From the NCBI RefSeq assembly GCF_000230695.2, contig NC_020541.1, positions 2,232,001 through 2,296,000 on the forward strand: 64,000 nt of DNA, read 5' to 3'. Source of the DNA: Rhodanobacter denitrificans. Lineage in GTDB: Bacteria > Pseudomonadota > Gammaproteobacteria > Xanthomonadales > Rhodanobacteraceae. Below are positions 55,714 through 64,000 of the stretch, piece after piece. The position numbers and the translations under genes were made by a program. The first letter of the stretch is position 1. Each line of letters begins with the position of its first letter. Under the pieces are notes generated by a model that worked only from the letters and a program-made list of their open reading frames with translations, made no database searches and was not told where the DNA came from.

Positions 55714-56628
55714 TCAATCGTCGTCCGGCCAGCGCGGCATGGCCGGCTGGTCGGCGCGTCGCGGCACGGCGTCAACCGCGTGCACCGCCCGCCATATCGC
55801 CAGCGCGTCCACCGTGGCGGCCACGTCATGCACGCGCACCATGCGCGCACCGCGCTGCACGGCGATCAGCGCCGCCGCCACCGAGCCGCTGACACGCCCG
55901 GCGGGCACCGTCCTGCCGGTCATCTCGCCGATCATCGCCTTGCGCGACAGCCCGATGTACGCGCCGCTGCCGAGGTCGGCAAAACGTTCCAGCGCGCACA
56001 GCAGCGCCAGGTTGTGCTGCAGCGTCTTGCCGAAGCCGAAACCCGGGTCGACCATCACCTTGCGCCGGTCGATCCCGGCCAGTTCGCAGGCAAACAGCCG
56101 GTCGGTGAGGAAGCGGTGCACCTCGCCGACCACGTCGTCGTAATGCGGCTCGGCCTGCATGCTGCGCGGCTCGCCCTGCATGTGCATCAGGCACACCGGC
56201 ACGCCCAGCTCGGCCGCCGCCGCCATCGCGCCGTCGCGGCGCAGCGCATACACGTCGTTGATCATGCCGGCGCCGGCGGCCACCGCCGCACGCATCACTT
56301 CCGGCTTGGAGGTGTCGATCGCGATCGGCAGCGTGGTGCGCGCAATCAGCTGCTCGATCACCGGCAGCACCCGGCGTAATTCTTCCTCCACCGGCACCTC
56401 GGCCGCACCGGGGCGGGTCGACTCGCCGCCGACGTCGATCATGTCGGCGCCCTCCTCCGCCAGCGCCAGGCCGTGCGCCACGGCCGCTTCCACGCTGTCG
56501 TGCGTGCCACCGTCGGAGAACGAATCGGGGGTGACGTTGAGGATGCCGACCACGCGCGCGCGGTCGAGCCGCAACGGACGCCCGGCACAATCCAGCACCG
56601 GCGCCAACAGATCGTTCGACATGCTCAT
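55714..56628 (-). CDS. folP: Dihydropteroate synthase
   Basis: This 304-residue TIM barrel has VVGILNVTPDSFSDGG (pterin/phosphate loop), DVGGESTRPGA, DTSKPEV, INDVYALR, VDPGFGFGKT and RVHDVAAT. It joins p-aminobenzoate to the pterin in folate synthesis. The start is ATG 56628 or the second ATG at 56622. It is followed by glmM after 48 bp. Confidence 0.97.
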   Translation of the reverse strand: MSMSNDLLAPVLDCAGRPLRLDRARVVGILNVTPDSFSDGGTHDSVEAAVAHGLALAEEGADMIDVGGESTRPGAAEVPVEEELRRVLPVIEQLIARTTLPIAIDTSKPEVMRAAVAAGAGMINDVYALRRDGAMAAAAELGVPVCLMHMQGEPRSMQAEPHYDDVVGEVHRFLTDRLFACELAGIDRRKVMVDPGFGFGKTLQHNLALLCALERFADLGSGAYIGLSRKAMIGEMTGRTVPAGRVSGSVAAALIAVQRGARMVRVHDVAATVDALAIWRAVHAVDAVPRRADQPAMPRWPDDD

Positions 56629-56660
56629 GGCCTCGTCAATGTGCGGGAACAGCGCGGCGC

Positions 56661-57227
56661 TCAGGCTTCGAGCCTGCCGCCAAGCTCACCCATGTAGCGG
56701 CGATAGTGCCGCAGTTCGGCGATGGAATCGCGGATGTCCGACAGCGCGGTATGCGCCGATTCCTTGCCGACGCTCCTGGCAATCTCCGGCGCCCAGCGGC
56801 GGGCCAGTTCCTTGAGCGTGGAGACGTCCAGGTTGCGGTAGTGGAAGTAGCGTTCCAGCCGCGGCATCTGCCGATGCAGGAAGCGGCGGTCCTGGCAGAT
56901 CGAGTTGCCGCACATCGGCGACTTGCCCGGCGGCACCCACGCGCGCAGGAAATCCACGGTGGCCTGCTCGGCCATCGCATGATCGGTTTCCGAGATCAGC
57001 ACCTGACGCCACAGGCCCGACTTGTGGTGCTGATTGCAGTTCCAGCTGTCCATCGATTCCAGCCGGTCGATCTCGTGGCGGATCGCGAATACCGGCCCTT
57101 CAGCCAGCACGTTCAGTTCCTTGTCGGTGACAATCGTGGCGATCTCGAGGATCGAGTCGTTGTCGGTGTCGAGGCCGGTCATCTCCAGATCGATCCAGAT
57201 CAGGTTGTCTTCGTGGGCTTGGCTCAT
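56661..57227 (-). CDS. orn: Oligoribonuclease
   Basis: This 188-residue DEDDh exonuclease has [11 protein letters not shown], the Asp of [12 protein letters not shown], and [11 protein letters not shown]. It degrades di- to pentaribonucleotides, including pGpG from c-di-GMP breakdown, so it completes the pathway of EAL enzymes. AGGAG precedes ATG 57227. It is divergent from sbcB. Confidence 0.97.
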   Translation of the reverse strand: MSQAHEDNLIWIDLEMTGLDTDNDSILEIATIVTDKELNVLAEGPVFAIRHEIDRLESMDSWNCNQHHKSGLWRQVLISETDHAMAEQATVDFLRAWVPPGKSPMCGNSICQDRRFLHRQMPRLERYFHYRNLDVSTLKELARRWAPEIARSVGKESAHTALSDIRDSIAELRHYRRYMGELGGRLEA

Positions 57228-57299
57228 GGGCTCTCCTTGTGCGCCGCAGTTTATCAGCCCTCGTGCCGGCCCGGCTTTCGGCCATGCGATCATGCCCGC

Positions 57300-58745
57300 A
57301 TGCAGACCTTCTTCTGGCACGACTACGAGACCTCCGGCGCCGACCCGCGGCGCGACCGCCCACTGCAGTTCGCCGGCATCCGCACCACCCCGGAACTGGA
57401 GATCGTCGGCGAGCCGGTGATGTTCTACGGCAAACCGCCGCTGGAGATGCCGCCGCATCCCGATGCCTGCCTGATCACCGGCATTACCCCGCAGCAGGCC
57501 GAGCGTGAAGGCATCAACGAGGCCGAATTCGCCGCCCGCGTACACGAACAGCTGGCTGCGCCGGGTACTTGCGGCGTGGGCTACAACTCGCTGCGCTTTG
57601 ACGACGAATTCACCCGGCAGATGCTGTACCGCAACTTCTACGAGCCGTACGGCCGCGAGTGGGAGAACGGCAACTCGCGCTGGGACCTGATCGACCTGGT
57701 GCGCATGTGCCAGGCGCTGCGGCCCGAGGGCATCGTCTGGCCGACCCGCGAGGACGGTTCGCCCAGCTTCAAGCTGGAGCACCTGGCCAGCGCCAACCAG
57801 CTCACCCAGGAGCGCGCCCACGACGCGCTGTCGGACGTGCATGCGCTGATCGAGCTGGCCCGGCTGATCCGCGTGCGCCAGCCACGGCTATGGGACTGGT
57901 ACTACGGCCTGCGCCGCAAGCAGAAGGTGTTCGAGCTGCTCGACGTGGTGAACATGACGCCGCTGGTGCACGTGTCCTCGCGCTACCCGGCCAGCCGCCA
58001 TTGCCTGGCCGTGATCGCGCCGCTGGCAGCGCACCCCAGCCGCGCCGGCGAGGTGATCGTGTACGACCTGGCCACCGATCCGGCCACTTGGCTGGCGCTG
58101 GACGAGGACGAGATCGCCGACCGCATCTTCACCGCGCGCACCGACCTGCCCGAGGGCATCGAGCGCATCCCGTTGCGCACCGTGCGCGCGAACCATGCGC
58201 CGGCGCTGGCGCCCCTGTCGGTACTGCAGGGCGTGGACCTGGATCGCCTGCAACTGGACCTGGCCCGCTGCCAGGCCCATCGCGACGTGCTGCATGCCGT
58301 CGACGGACTCGCCGAGAAACTGCGCCGCGTCTTCCAGCGCGCCGCCGAACTGCCGCCACCGGAGGACCCCGAACTGGCCCTGTACGGCGGCGGCTTCCTG
58401 CCTGACGCGGACAAGCGCCTGCTGGCCCAGGTACGCGCCACCCCGCCGCAGGAACTGGGCGCGCGCGCGTTCCCGTTCCGCGATCCGCGCTATCCGGAGC
58501 TGCTGTTCCGCTACCGCGCCCGCAACTGGCCCGAGACGCTGGATGCCGACGAACACGCGCGCTGGGAAGATTTCCGCCGCGCACGTCTGACCCGCCACAC
58601 GCCGCTGACCGGGCTCACCCTCGACGACTACTTCGCCCGCCTCGGCGAACTGCGCCGCGATCCCGCGGTGCAGGACAAACTGCCCCTGCTCGACCAGTTG
58701 CAGGCCTGGGGCGAACAGCTCGCCGCCAGCGTCAAACCTCTCTGA
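57300..58745 (+). CDS. sbcB: Exodeoxyribonuclease I
   Basis: This 481-residue protein has the DEDDh exonuclease domain [20 protein letters not shown], a middle NSLRFDDEF, the [13 protein letters not shown] motif and ExoI C-terminal SH3-like and helical domains. It degrades single-stranded DNA 3'-5' in recombination and mismatch repair. ATG 57300 is the only start before the catalytic motif. The DUF2461 gene follows after 31 bp. Confidence 0.96.
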   Translation: MQTFFWHDYETSGADPRRDRPLQFAGIRTTPELEIVGEPVMFYGKPPLEMPPHPDACLITGITPQQAEREGINEAEFAARVHEQLAAPGTCGVGYNSLRFDDEFTRQMLYRNFYEPYGREWENGNSRWDLIDLVRMCQALRPEGIVWPTREDGSPSFKLEHLASANQLTQERAHDALSDVHALIELARLIRVRQPRLWDWYYGLRRKQKVFELLDVVNMTPLVHVSSRYPASRHCLAVIAPLAAHPSRAGEVIVYDLATDPATWLALDEDEIADRIFTARTDLPEGIERIPLRTVRANHAPALAPLSVLQGVDLDRLQLDLARCQAHRDVLHAVDGLAEKLRRVFQRAAELPPPEDPELALYGGGFLPDADKRLLAQVRATPPQELGARAFPFRDPRYPELLFRYRARNWPETLDADEHARWEDFRRARLTRHTPLTGLTLDDYFARLGELRRDPAVQDKLPLLDQLQAWGEQLAASVKPL

Positions 58746-58776
58746 TCCCCCACCCGATCCGCCCTCCAGACCCGCC

Positions 58777-59463
58777 ATGCCCCAGAGCTACTTCACCCCG
58801 GCCACCTTCCGCTTCCTGCGCGCCGTCGAACGCAACAACAACCGCGAATGGTTCCACGCGCACAAGGACGATTACGAGCGCCACGTGCGCGAGCCGTTCC
58901 TGCGCCTGATCGCCGACCTGCAGGCGCCGCTGGCGCAGATCAGCGCGCACTACCGCGCCGACCCGCGCAAGAACGGCGGCTCGCTGTACCGCATCTACCG
59001 CGACACGCGCTACTCCAACAACAAGCTGCCGTACAAGTCGTGGCAGGGTTCGCGCTTCTTCCACCAGCGCCGGCACGAGATCCAGGCGCCGGGGTTCTAC
59101 CTGCACATCGAGCCCGGCGAGTGCTTCGCCGGCGGCGGCATGTGGCACCCCGAACCCGATGCGCTGAAGCACATCCGCGAGTTTCTGGTCGACAACCCCG
59201 CCGCGTGGAAGCGCGCCACCCGGGGCAACGCGTTCCGCGAACACCTGCAGCTGGGTGGCGAATCGCTGGTGCGTCCGCCGCGCGGCTACGACCCCGCGCA
59301 CGAGTTGATCGCGGACCTCAAGCGCAAGGACTTCATCGCCACCACCGCGCTCAGCGAGGCGCTGGCCTGCTCGAACGAACTGCTGCCGTGGACGGTCGCC
59401 ACGTTCAAGCAGGTCGCGCCACTGGTCGACTACCTGTGCGCGGCGCAGGAACTGGAGTTCTAG
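58777..59463 (+). CDS. DUF2461 family protein
   Basis: This 228-residue protein has the typical start [22 protein letters not shown] and [22 protein letters not shown]2461 proteins are widespread but of unknown function. Its 3' end overlaps the convergent MFS gene by 4 bp. Confidence 0.9.
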   Translation: MPQSYFTPATFRFLRAVERNNNREWFHAHKDDYERHVREPFLRLIADLQAPLAQISAHYRADPRKNGGSLYRIYRDTRYSNNKLPYKSWQGSRFFHQRRHEIQAPGFYLHIEPGECFAGGGMWHPEPDALKHIREFLVDNPAAWKRATRGNAFREHLQLGGESLVRPPRGYDPAHELIADLKRKDFIATTALSEALACSNELLPWTVATFKQVAPLVDYLCAAQELEF

Positions 59464-60782
59464 GCGGGAACCGCCGCGCGCCGTGCGGACAGCAGCCAGG
59501 CCGCCACGGCGATACCGATCACGGCGGTGAACGCCACGTAGTGCGCCGGTGCGAGCACGCCGAACCGCCTCATCAGCAGGCCGATCAGCGGTGGCGTCAA
59601 TCCGCCGAACAACGCATAGGCGACGTTGTACGAGAACGACAGGCCGGAAAAACGCACCGCCGGCGGAAACGCCACCACCATCAGCGCAGGCACCACGCCG
59701 ACCACGCCCACGGCAAACCCCGCCAGCGCGTACAGCGCGACGAAATGCGCGGCACCGGCCTGCAGGTCGAAATACAACGCGTAGCCGCACACCAGCAAGC
59801 CGATCGCGCCGGCCAGCAGCGCCCGCGCGTAGCCGAGGCGGTCGGCCAGCCAGCCGTAGAAGAGACAGCCCAGCGCCAGCGCGAACGAGGCCACGCTGTT
59901 GCCGAGGAACGCGCGCGCCGGCACGACATGGAACGCCGACTGCCCCAGCGTCGGCGTCATCAGGATCAGCACCACGATCGCGGCGGTGAGCATCCAGGTC
60001 ACCAGCATCGACAGCAGCACGCCGGGCAGATGCCGTTCGAACACCCGCCGCAGCGGCAGCCCCGAGGCCAGCTCCTTGCGCGCATGCATCGTCTCGAACA
60101 CCGGCGTCTCGCTGAGCCAGCGGCGCAGCCACACCGCGAAGAAGCCGAATACGCCGCCGGCCAGGAACGGCAGCCGCCAGCCGTGGTCGAGCACCTCGGC
60201 CGGAGTCATCCGGCTGTTGATTGCCGCGGCCACCAGCGAACCGATCAGGATGCCCACGGTGAGGCCCGAGGTAAGACTGGCGCAGGCAAAACCGATCCGC
60301 TTCGGCGGCACGTGCTCGGCCACGAACACCCACGCGCCCGGTACTTCACCGCCCACCGCGAGGCCCTGCACCACCCGCAGCAACAGCAACAGCAGCGGCG
60401 CCAGCATGCCGACCTGCGCGTACACCGGCAGCAGGCCGATACCCAGCGTCGGCAGCGCCATCAGGAACACGCTGAGCGTGAACATCCGCTTGCGCCCGCG
60501 CTTGTCGCCGTAGTGCGCCATCACGATGCCGCCCAGCGGCCGCGCCAGGTAGCCTGCCGCGAAAATGCCGAACACCTGCAGCTGGGCCAGCCACGGCGCG
60601 GTGTCTGGCGGAAAGAACAGATGGCTCAGCGGGATCGCGAAGAACACGAACACCACGAAGTCGTAGAACTCCAGCGCACCGCCCAGCGCGGCCAGCAGCA
60701 GGGTGCGCGCGTCGCGGCGACCCAGCGGGCGCGCCGCCGCGCCGGTCACATCCACTGCCGTCAATGCCGTGGCTTCGTTCAT
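59460..60782 (-). CDS. MFS transporter of the metabolite:H+ symporter (ProP/ShiA-like) family
   Basis: This 440-residue twelve-helix protein has [19 protein letters not shown] at helix 1, the motif-A loop [19 protein letters not shown], and [20 protein letters not shown]. These are the marks of the MHS subfamily of organic-acid and compatible-solute symporters. Substrate unknown. The 267-bp gap to aqpZ holds no gene. Confidence 0.88.
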   Translation of the reverse strand: MNEATALTAVDVTGAAARPLGRRDARTLLLAALGGALEFYDFVVFVFFAIPLSHLFFPPDTAPWLAQLQVFGIFAAGYLARPLGGIVMAHYGDKRGRKRMFTLSVFLMALPTLGIGLLPVYAQVGMLAPLLLLLLRVVQGLAVGGEVPGAWVFVAEHVPPKRIGFACASLTSGLTVGILIGSLVAAAINSRMTPAEVLDHGWRLPFLAGGVFGFFAVWLRRWLSETPVFETMHARKELASGLPLRRVFERHLPGVLLSMLVTWMLTAAIVVLILMTPTLGQSAFHVVPARAFLGNSVASFALALGCLFYGWLADRLGYARALLAGAIGLLVCGYALYFDLQAGAAHFVALYALAGFAVGVVGVVPALMVVAFPPAVRFSGLSFSYNVAYALFGGLTPPLIGLLMRRFGVLAPAHYVAFTAVIGIAVAAWLLSARRAAVPA

Positions 60783-61049
60783 GGCGGGGATTGCGCCTCG
60801 CTGCGGAAAGGGTTCGGCAACATAGCGCAGCGCGCATCACTTCGCGACGACATTCGCAACCCCATGCTTCACCCTGCCCAGCGGGATGCCGGGCTGCACG
60901 GGCGCGCCGGCCAGCCTGCACGCGCCGCCCGGCAATGTCTTCACGGGGAGGGGAAACGTCGTTCGACCCCGGCCCGCGGCCGGCGATCCGGCATGTGCCG
61001 CCCTGCTGCGGCGCACGAGTCCATTCACGCCATCGGGGAGGAGCCTTCG

Positions 61050-61781
61050 ATGAATCTGGGCAAACGCATGGCCGCCGAATGCTTCGGCACGTTCTGGTTG
61101 GTGCTTGGAGGCTGCGGCAGCGCCGTGCTGGCCGCGGGATTCCCCGAGCTGGGCATCGGCTTCGCCGGCGTGGCGCTGGCCTTCGGCCTCACCCTGCTGA
61201 CGATGTGCTACGCGATCGGCCACATCTCCGGCTGCCACATCAACCCGGCGGTGACCTGCGGCCTCGCCGCCGGCGGCCGCTTCCCGCTGAAGGAAGTGCT
61301 CCCGTACATCGTGGCGCAGGTGGTCGGCGGCCTGGTGGCCGGCGCGGTGCTGTACGCCATCGCCTCCGGCAAGCCGGGCTTCGACGCCGCCGCCGGCGGC
61401 TTTGCCTCGAACGGCTACGGCGCGCACTCGCCGGGCGGCTATGCAATGGGTGCGGCCATGGTGTGCGAGATCGTGATGACCGGCTTCTTTCTCTTCATCA
61501 TCATGGGCGCCACCCACCGGAGCGCGCCGGTGGGCTTCGCCGGCATCGCGATCGGCCTCGCGCTGACTCTGATCCACCTGATCAGCATCCCGGTCACCAA
61601 CACTTCGGTGAACCCGGCGCGCTCGACCGCCGTGGCCCTGTTCCAGGGCGGTTGGGCGGTGGAGCAGCTGTGGTTTTTCTGGGTGATGCCGATCGTCGGC
61701 GGCATCCTGGGTGGACTGATCTACCGCTGCCTGTGGAGCGACCGGCCTGCGCGGCCCGAGATCAAGGGCGACCGGGCCTGA
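61050..61781 (+). CDS. aqpZ: Aquaporin Z
   Basis: This 243-residue six-helix channel has two NPA boxes (HINPAVTCG and SVNPARSTA) and the AqpZ-type selectivity residues in the second loop. It carries water across the inner membrane. GGGGAGGAG precedes ATG 61050. Confidence 0.96.
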   Translation: MNLGKRMAAECFGTFWLVLGGCGSAVLAAGFPELGIGFAGVALAFGLTLLTMCYAIGHISGCHINPAVTCGLAAGGRFPLKEVLPYIVAQVVGGLVAGAVLYAIASGKPGFDAAAGGFASNGYGAHSPGGYAMGAAMVCEIVMTGFFLFIIMGATHRSAPVGFAGIAIGLALTLIHLISIPVTNTSVNPARSTAVALFQGGWAVEQLWFFWVMPIVGGILGGLIYRCLWSDRPARPEIKGDRA

Positions 61782-61872
61782 GCATCGGCGCCACGCGATC
61801 CCGGAGCGCCGCCGGCCTGCGCTTCGCAAGGCTCGAACGGAGCATGCCTCGCGGCGGTGGCTGCCGACAGGC

Positions 61873-62828
61873 TCAAGCCTCGGCGAACGGAAACGCCAGC
61901 ACGTCGGCGATCGCATCGGTGTCGGCCAGGCACATCAGCAGGCGCTCCACGCCCAGCGCCACGCCGGCGCAGTCGGGCAGCGCGTCGAGCACGCCGAGCA
62001 GGTTTTCGTCGAGCGGGATCTCGCGCAGGCTGCGTTCGCGCCGCCGCGCATTGTCGCGCTCGAAACGCGCACGCTGCTCGGCCGCGTCGTTCAACTCATA
62101 GTAGCCGTTGGCCAGCTCGTAACGGCCCAGGTACAGCTCGAAACGCTCGGCCAGCGGCGGCTCGCCGGGGCGGATCCTGGCCAGCGCGCACTGGCTGGCC
62201 GGATAGTCGTGGATCACCGTGATGCGGTCGCGCGGAAACGCCGGCTGCAGCTTGTGCGTGATCAGCAGGTCCAGCCAGTCGTCGTGGCCGAGGCCCGCCG
62301 GATCGACGCCGAACTCGGCCAGCGGCGCATGCAGCTGATCGATGGCGGCATGCACCGGGTCGATGCCCAGCTCGTCCAGGAACAACTGCCGGTAGCTCGT
62401 CACCACCAGCTCGGCGCGCCGCCCGACCATCGCCAGCGCGGCCTCGACCAGGGCGACGGTTTCCTGCATCAGCCGGCGATGGTCCCAGCCGACCCGGTAC
62501 CACTCCAGCATGGTGAACTCGGGGTTGTGCCGACCGCCTGCCTCGCCATTGCGGAACACCCGACCCAGCTCGTAGCAGTCGCCGATGCCGGCGGCCAGCA
62601 GCCGCTTCAGCGGATACTCCGGCGAGGTGCGCAGCCAGCGCTCGCGTGCGCCGGCGTCGACGTGACCGCTGAACGTGGTGCTGAAGCTCTCGATGTTCGG
62701 CTCGGTATTGCCGGCCGCGGAAAGCACCGGCGTCTCCACTTCCAGCACCTGGCGTTCGGCGAAATACGCACGGATCAGTGCGTACAGCTGCGCACGCAAC
62801 CGCAGCGCGGCGAAGGATCCGATGCCCA

Positions 62829-62829
<1 letters not shown>
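61873..62829 (-). CDS. epmA: EF-P--(R)-beta-lysine ligase EpmA
   Basis: This 318-residue class II aminoacyl-tRNA synthetase-like enzyme lacks an anticodon domain. It has VLEVETPVLSAAGNTEPNIE, motif 2 (FRNGEAGGRHNPEFTMLEWY) and motif 3 (GVALGVERLLM). It attaches beta-lysine to elongation factor P. ATG 62829 overlaps the ligA stop, so the two genes are coupled. Confidence 0.94.

Positions 62830-64000
<1,171 letters not shown>

Overview
The window looks like chromosomal DNA of a GC-rich gammaproteobacterium of the Xanthomonadales, most like Rhodanobacteraceae/Xanthomonadaceae. This is judged from the codon use and protein style of the right-hand core genes and from the kind of accessory genes. 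I cannot name the species. Positions 49.7-64 kb are ordinary core genome: tRNA-Leu(GAG), secG, tpiA, glmM, folP, orn, sbcB, aqpZ, epmA and the 3' part of ligA. Positions 1-49.1 kb are a mosaic of transposons and interrupted chromosomal genes.

The centrepiece is a 16.6-kb Tn3-superfamily transposon (13379-30022) of the Tn4651-like tnpS/tnpT type. From its left end it carries tnpT and tnpS (divergent, resolution site between them), then a long leftward block. Read in the direction of transcription that block is: an unknown Cys-rich protein and a BFD-like ferredoxin; bufA-bufB-bufC (a DUF2282 precursor peptide, a DUF692 enzyme and a DUF2063 partner, i.e. a bufferin-type RiPP operon); merT-merP-merC; a ~32-aa membrane peptide ending in Cys-Cys; merA-merD-merE; a truncated globin; a FAD disulfide oxidoreductase; and a patatin-like phospholipase. 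merR is divergent at the head of the block, and tnpA (frameshifted) lies at the far end. Three MerR-type promoters with the diagnostic 19-bp -35/-10 spacing stand before the unknown protein, before bufA and before merT. The bufferin operon therefore appears to be wired into the mercury regulon.

Positions 1-6427 are a second, inverted copy of the left part of this transposon and continue off the window. It differs by three single-base deletions, two of which break genes. The two copies flank a 6.9-kb segment (6428-13378). The flank of the inner end of the left copy (ACGCT) is the reverse complement of the flank of the outer end of the right copy (AGCGT). Inverting 6433-13378 joins the two halves of one outer-membrane efflux gene in frame. 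This is the signature of intramolecular replicative transposition that duplicated the element and inverted the DNA between the copies.

The inverted segment holds the 3' end of that efflux gene, a decayed TPR gene, two further tnpS/tnpT-like remnants with related transposon ends, and a 627-codon protein of unknown function whose 5' end is cut by a transposon end. Right of the mer transposon lie the interrupted efflux operon (FUSC-DUF1656-HlyD-OMF), an RbbA/YhhJ-type ABC exporter with its HlyD partner truncated, a MarR regulator, an EmrB-type MFS pump, a universal stress protein, a PagL-type lipid A deacylase, a second patatin-like enzyme translationally coupled to a GAF-EAL c-di-GMP phosphodiesterase, and a second Tn3-type transposon (tnpI-like recombinase plus tnpA). 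The right end of that second transposon cuts off the DNA-binding domain of a GacA/UvrY-like response regulator.
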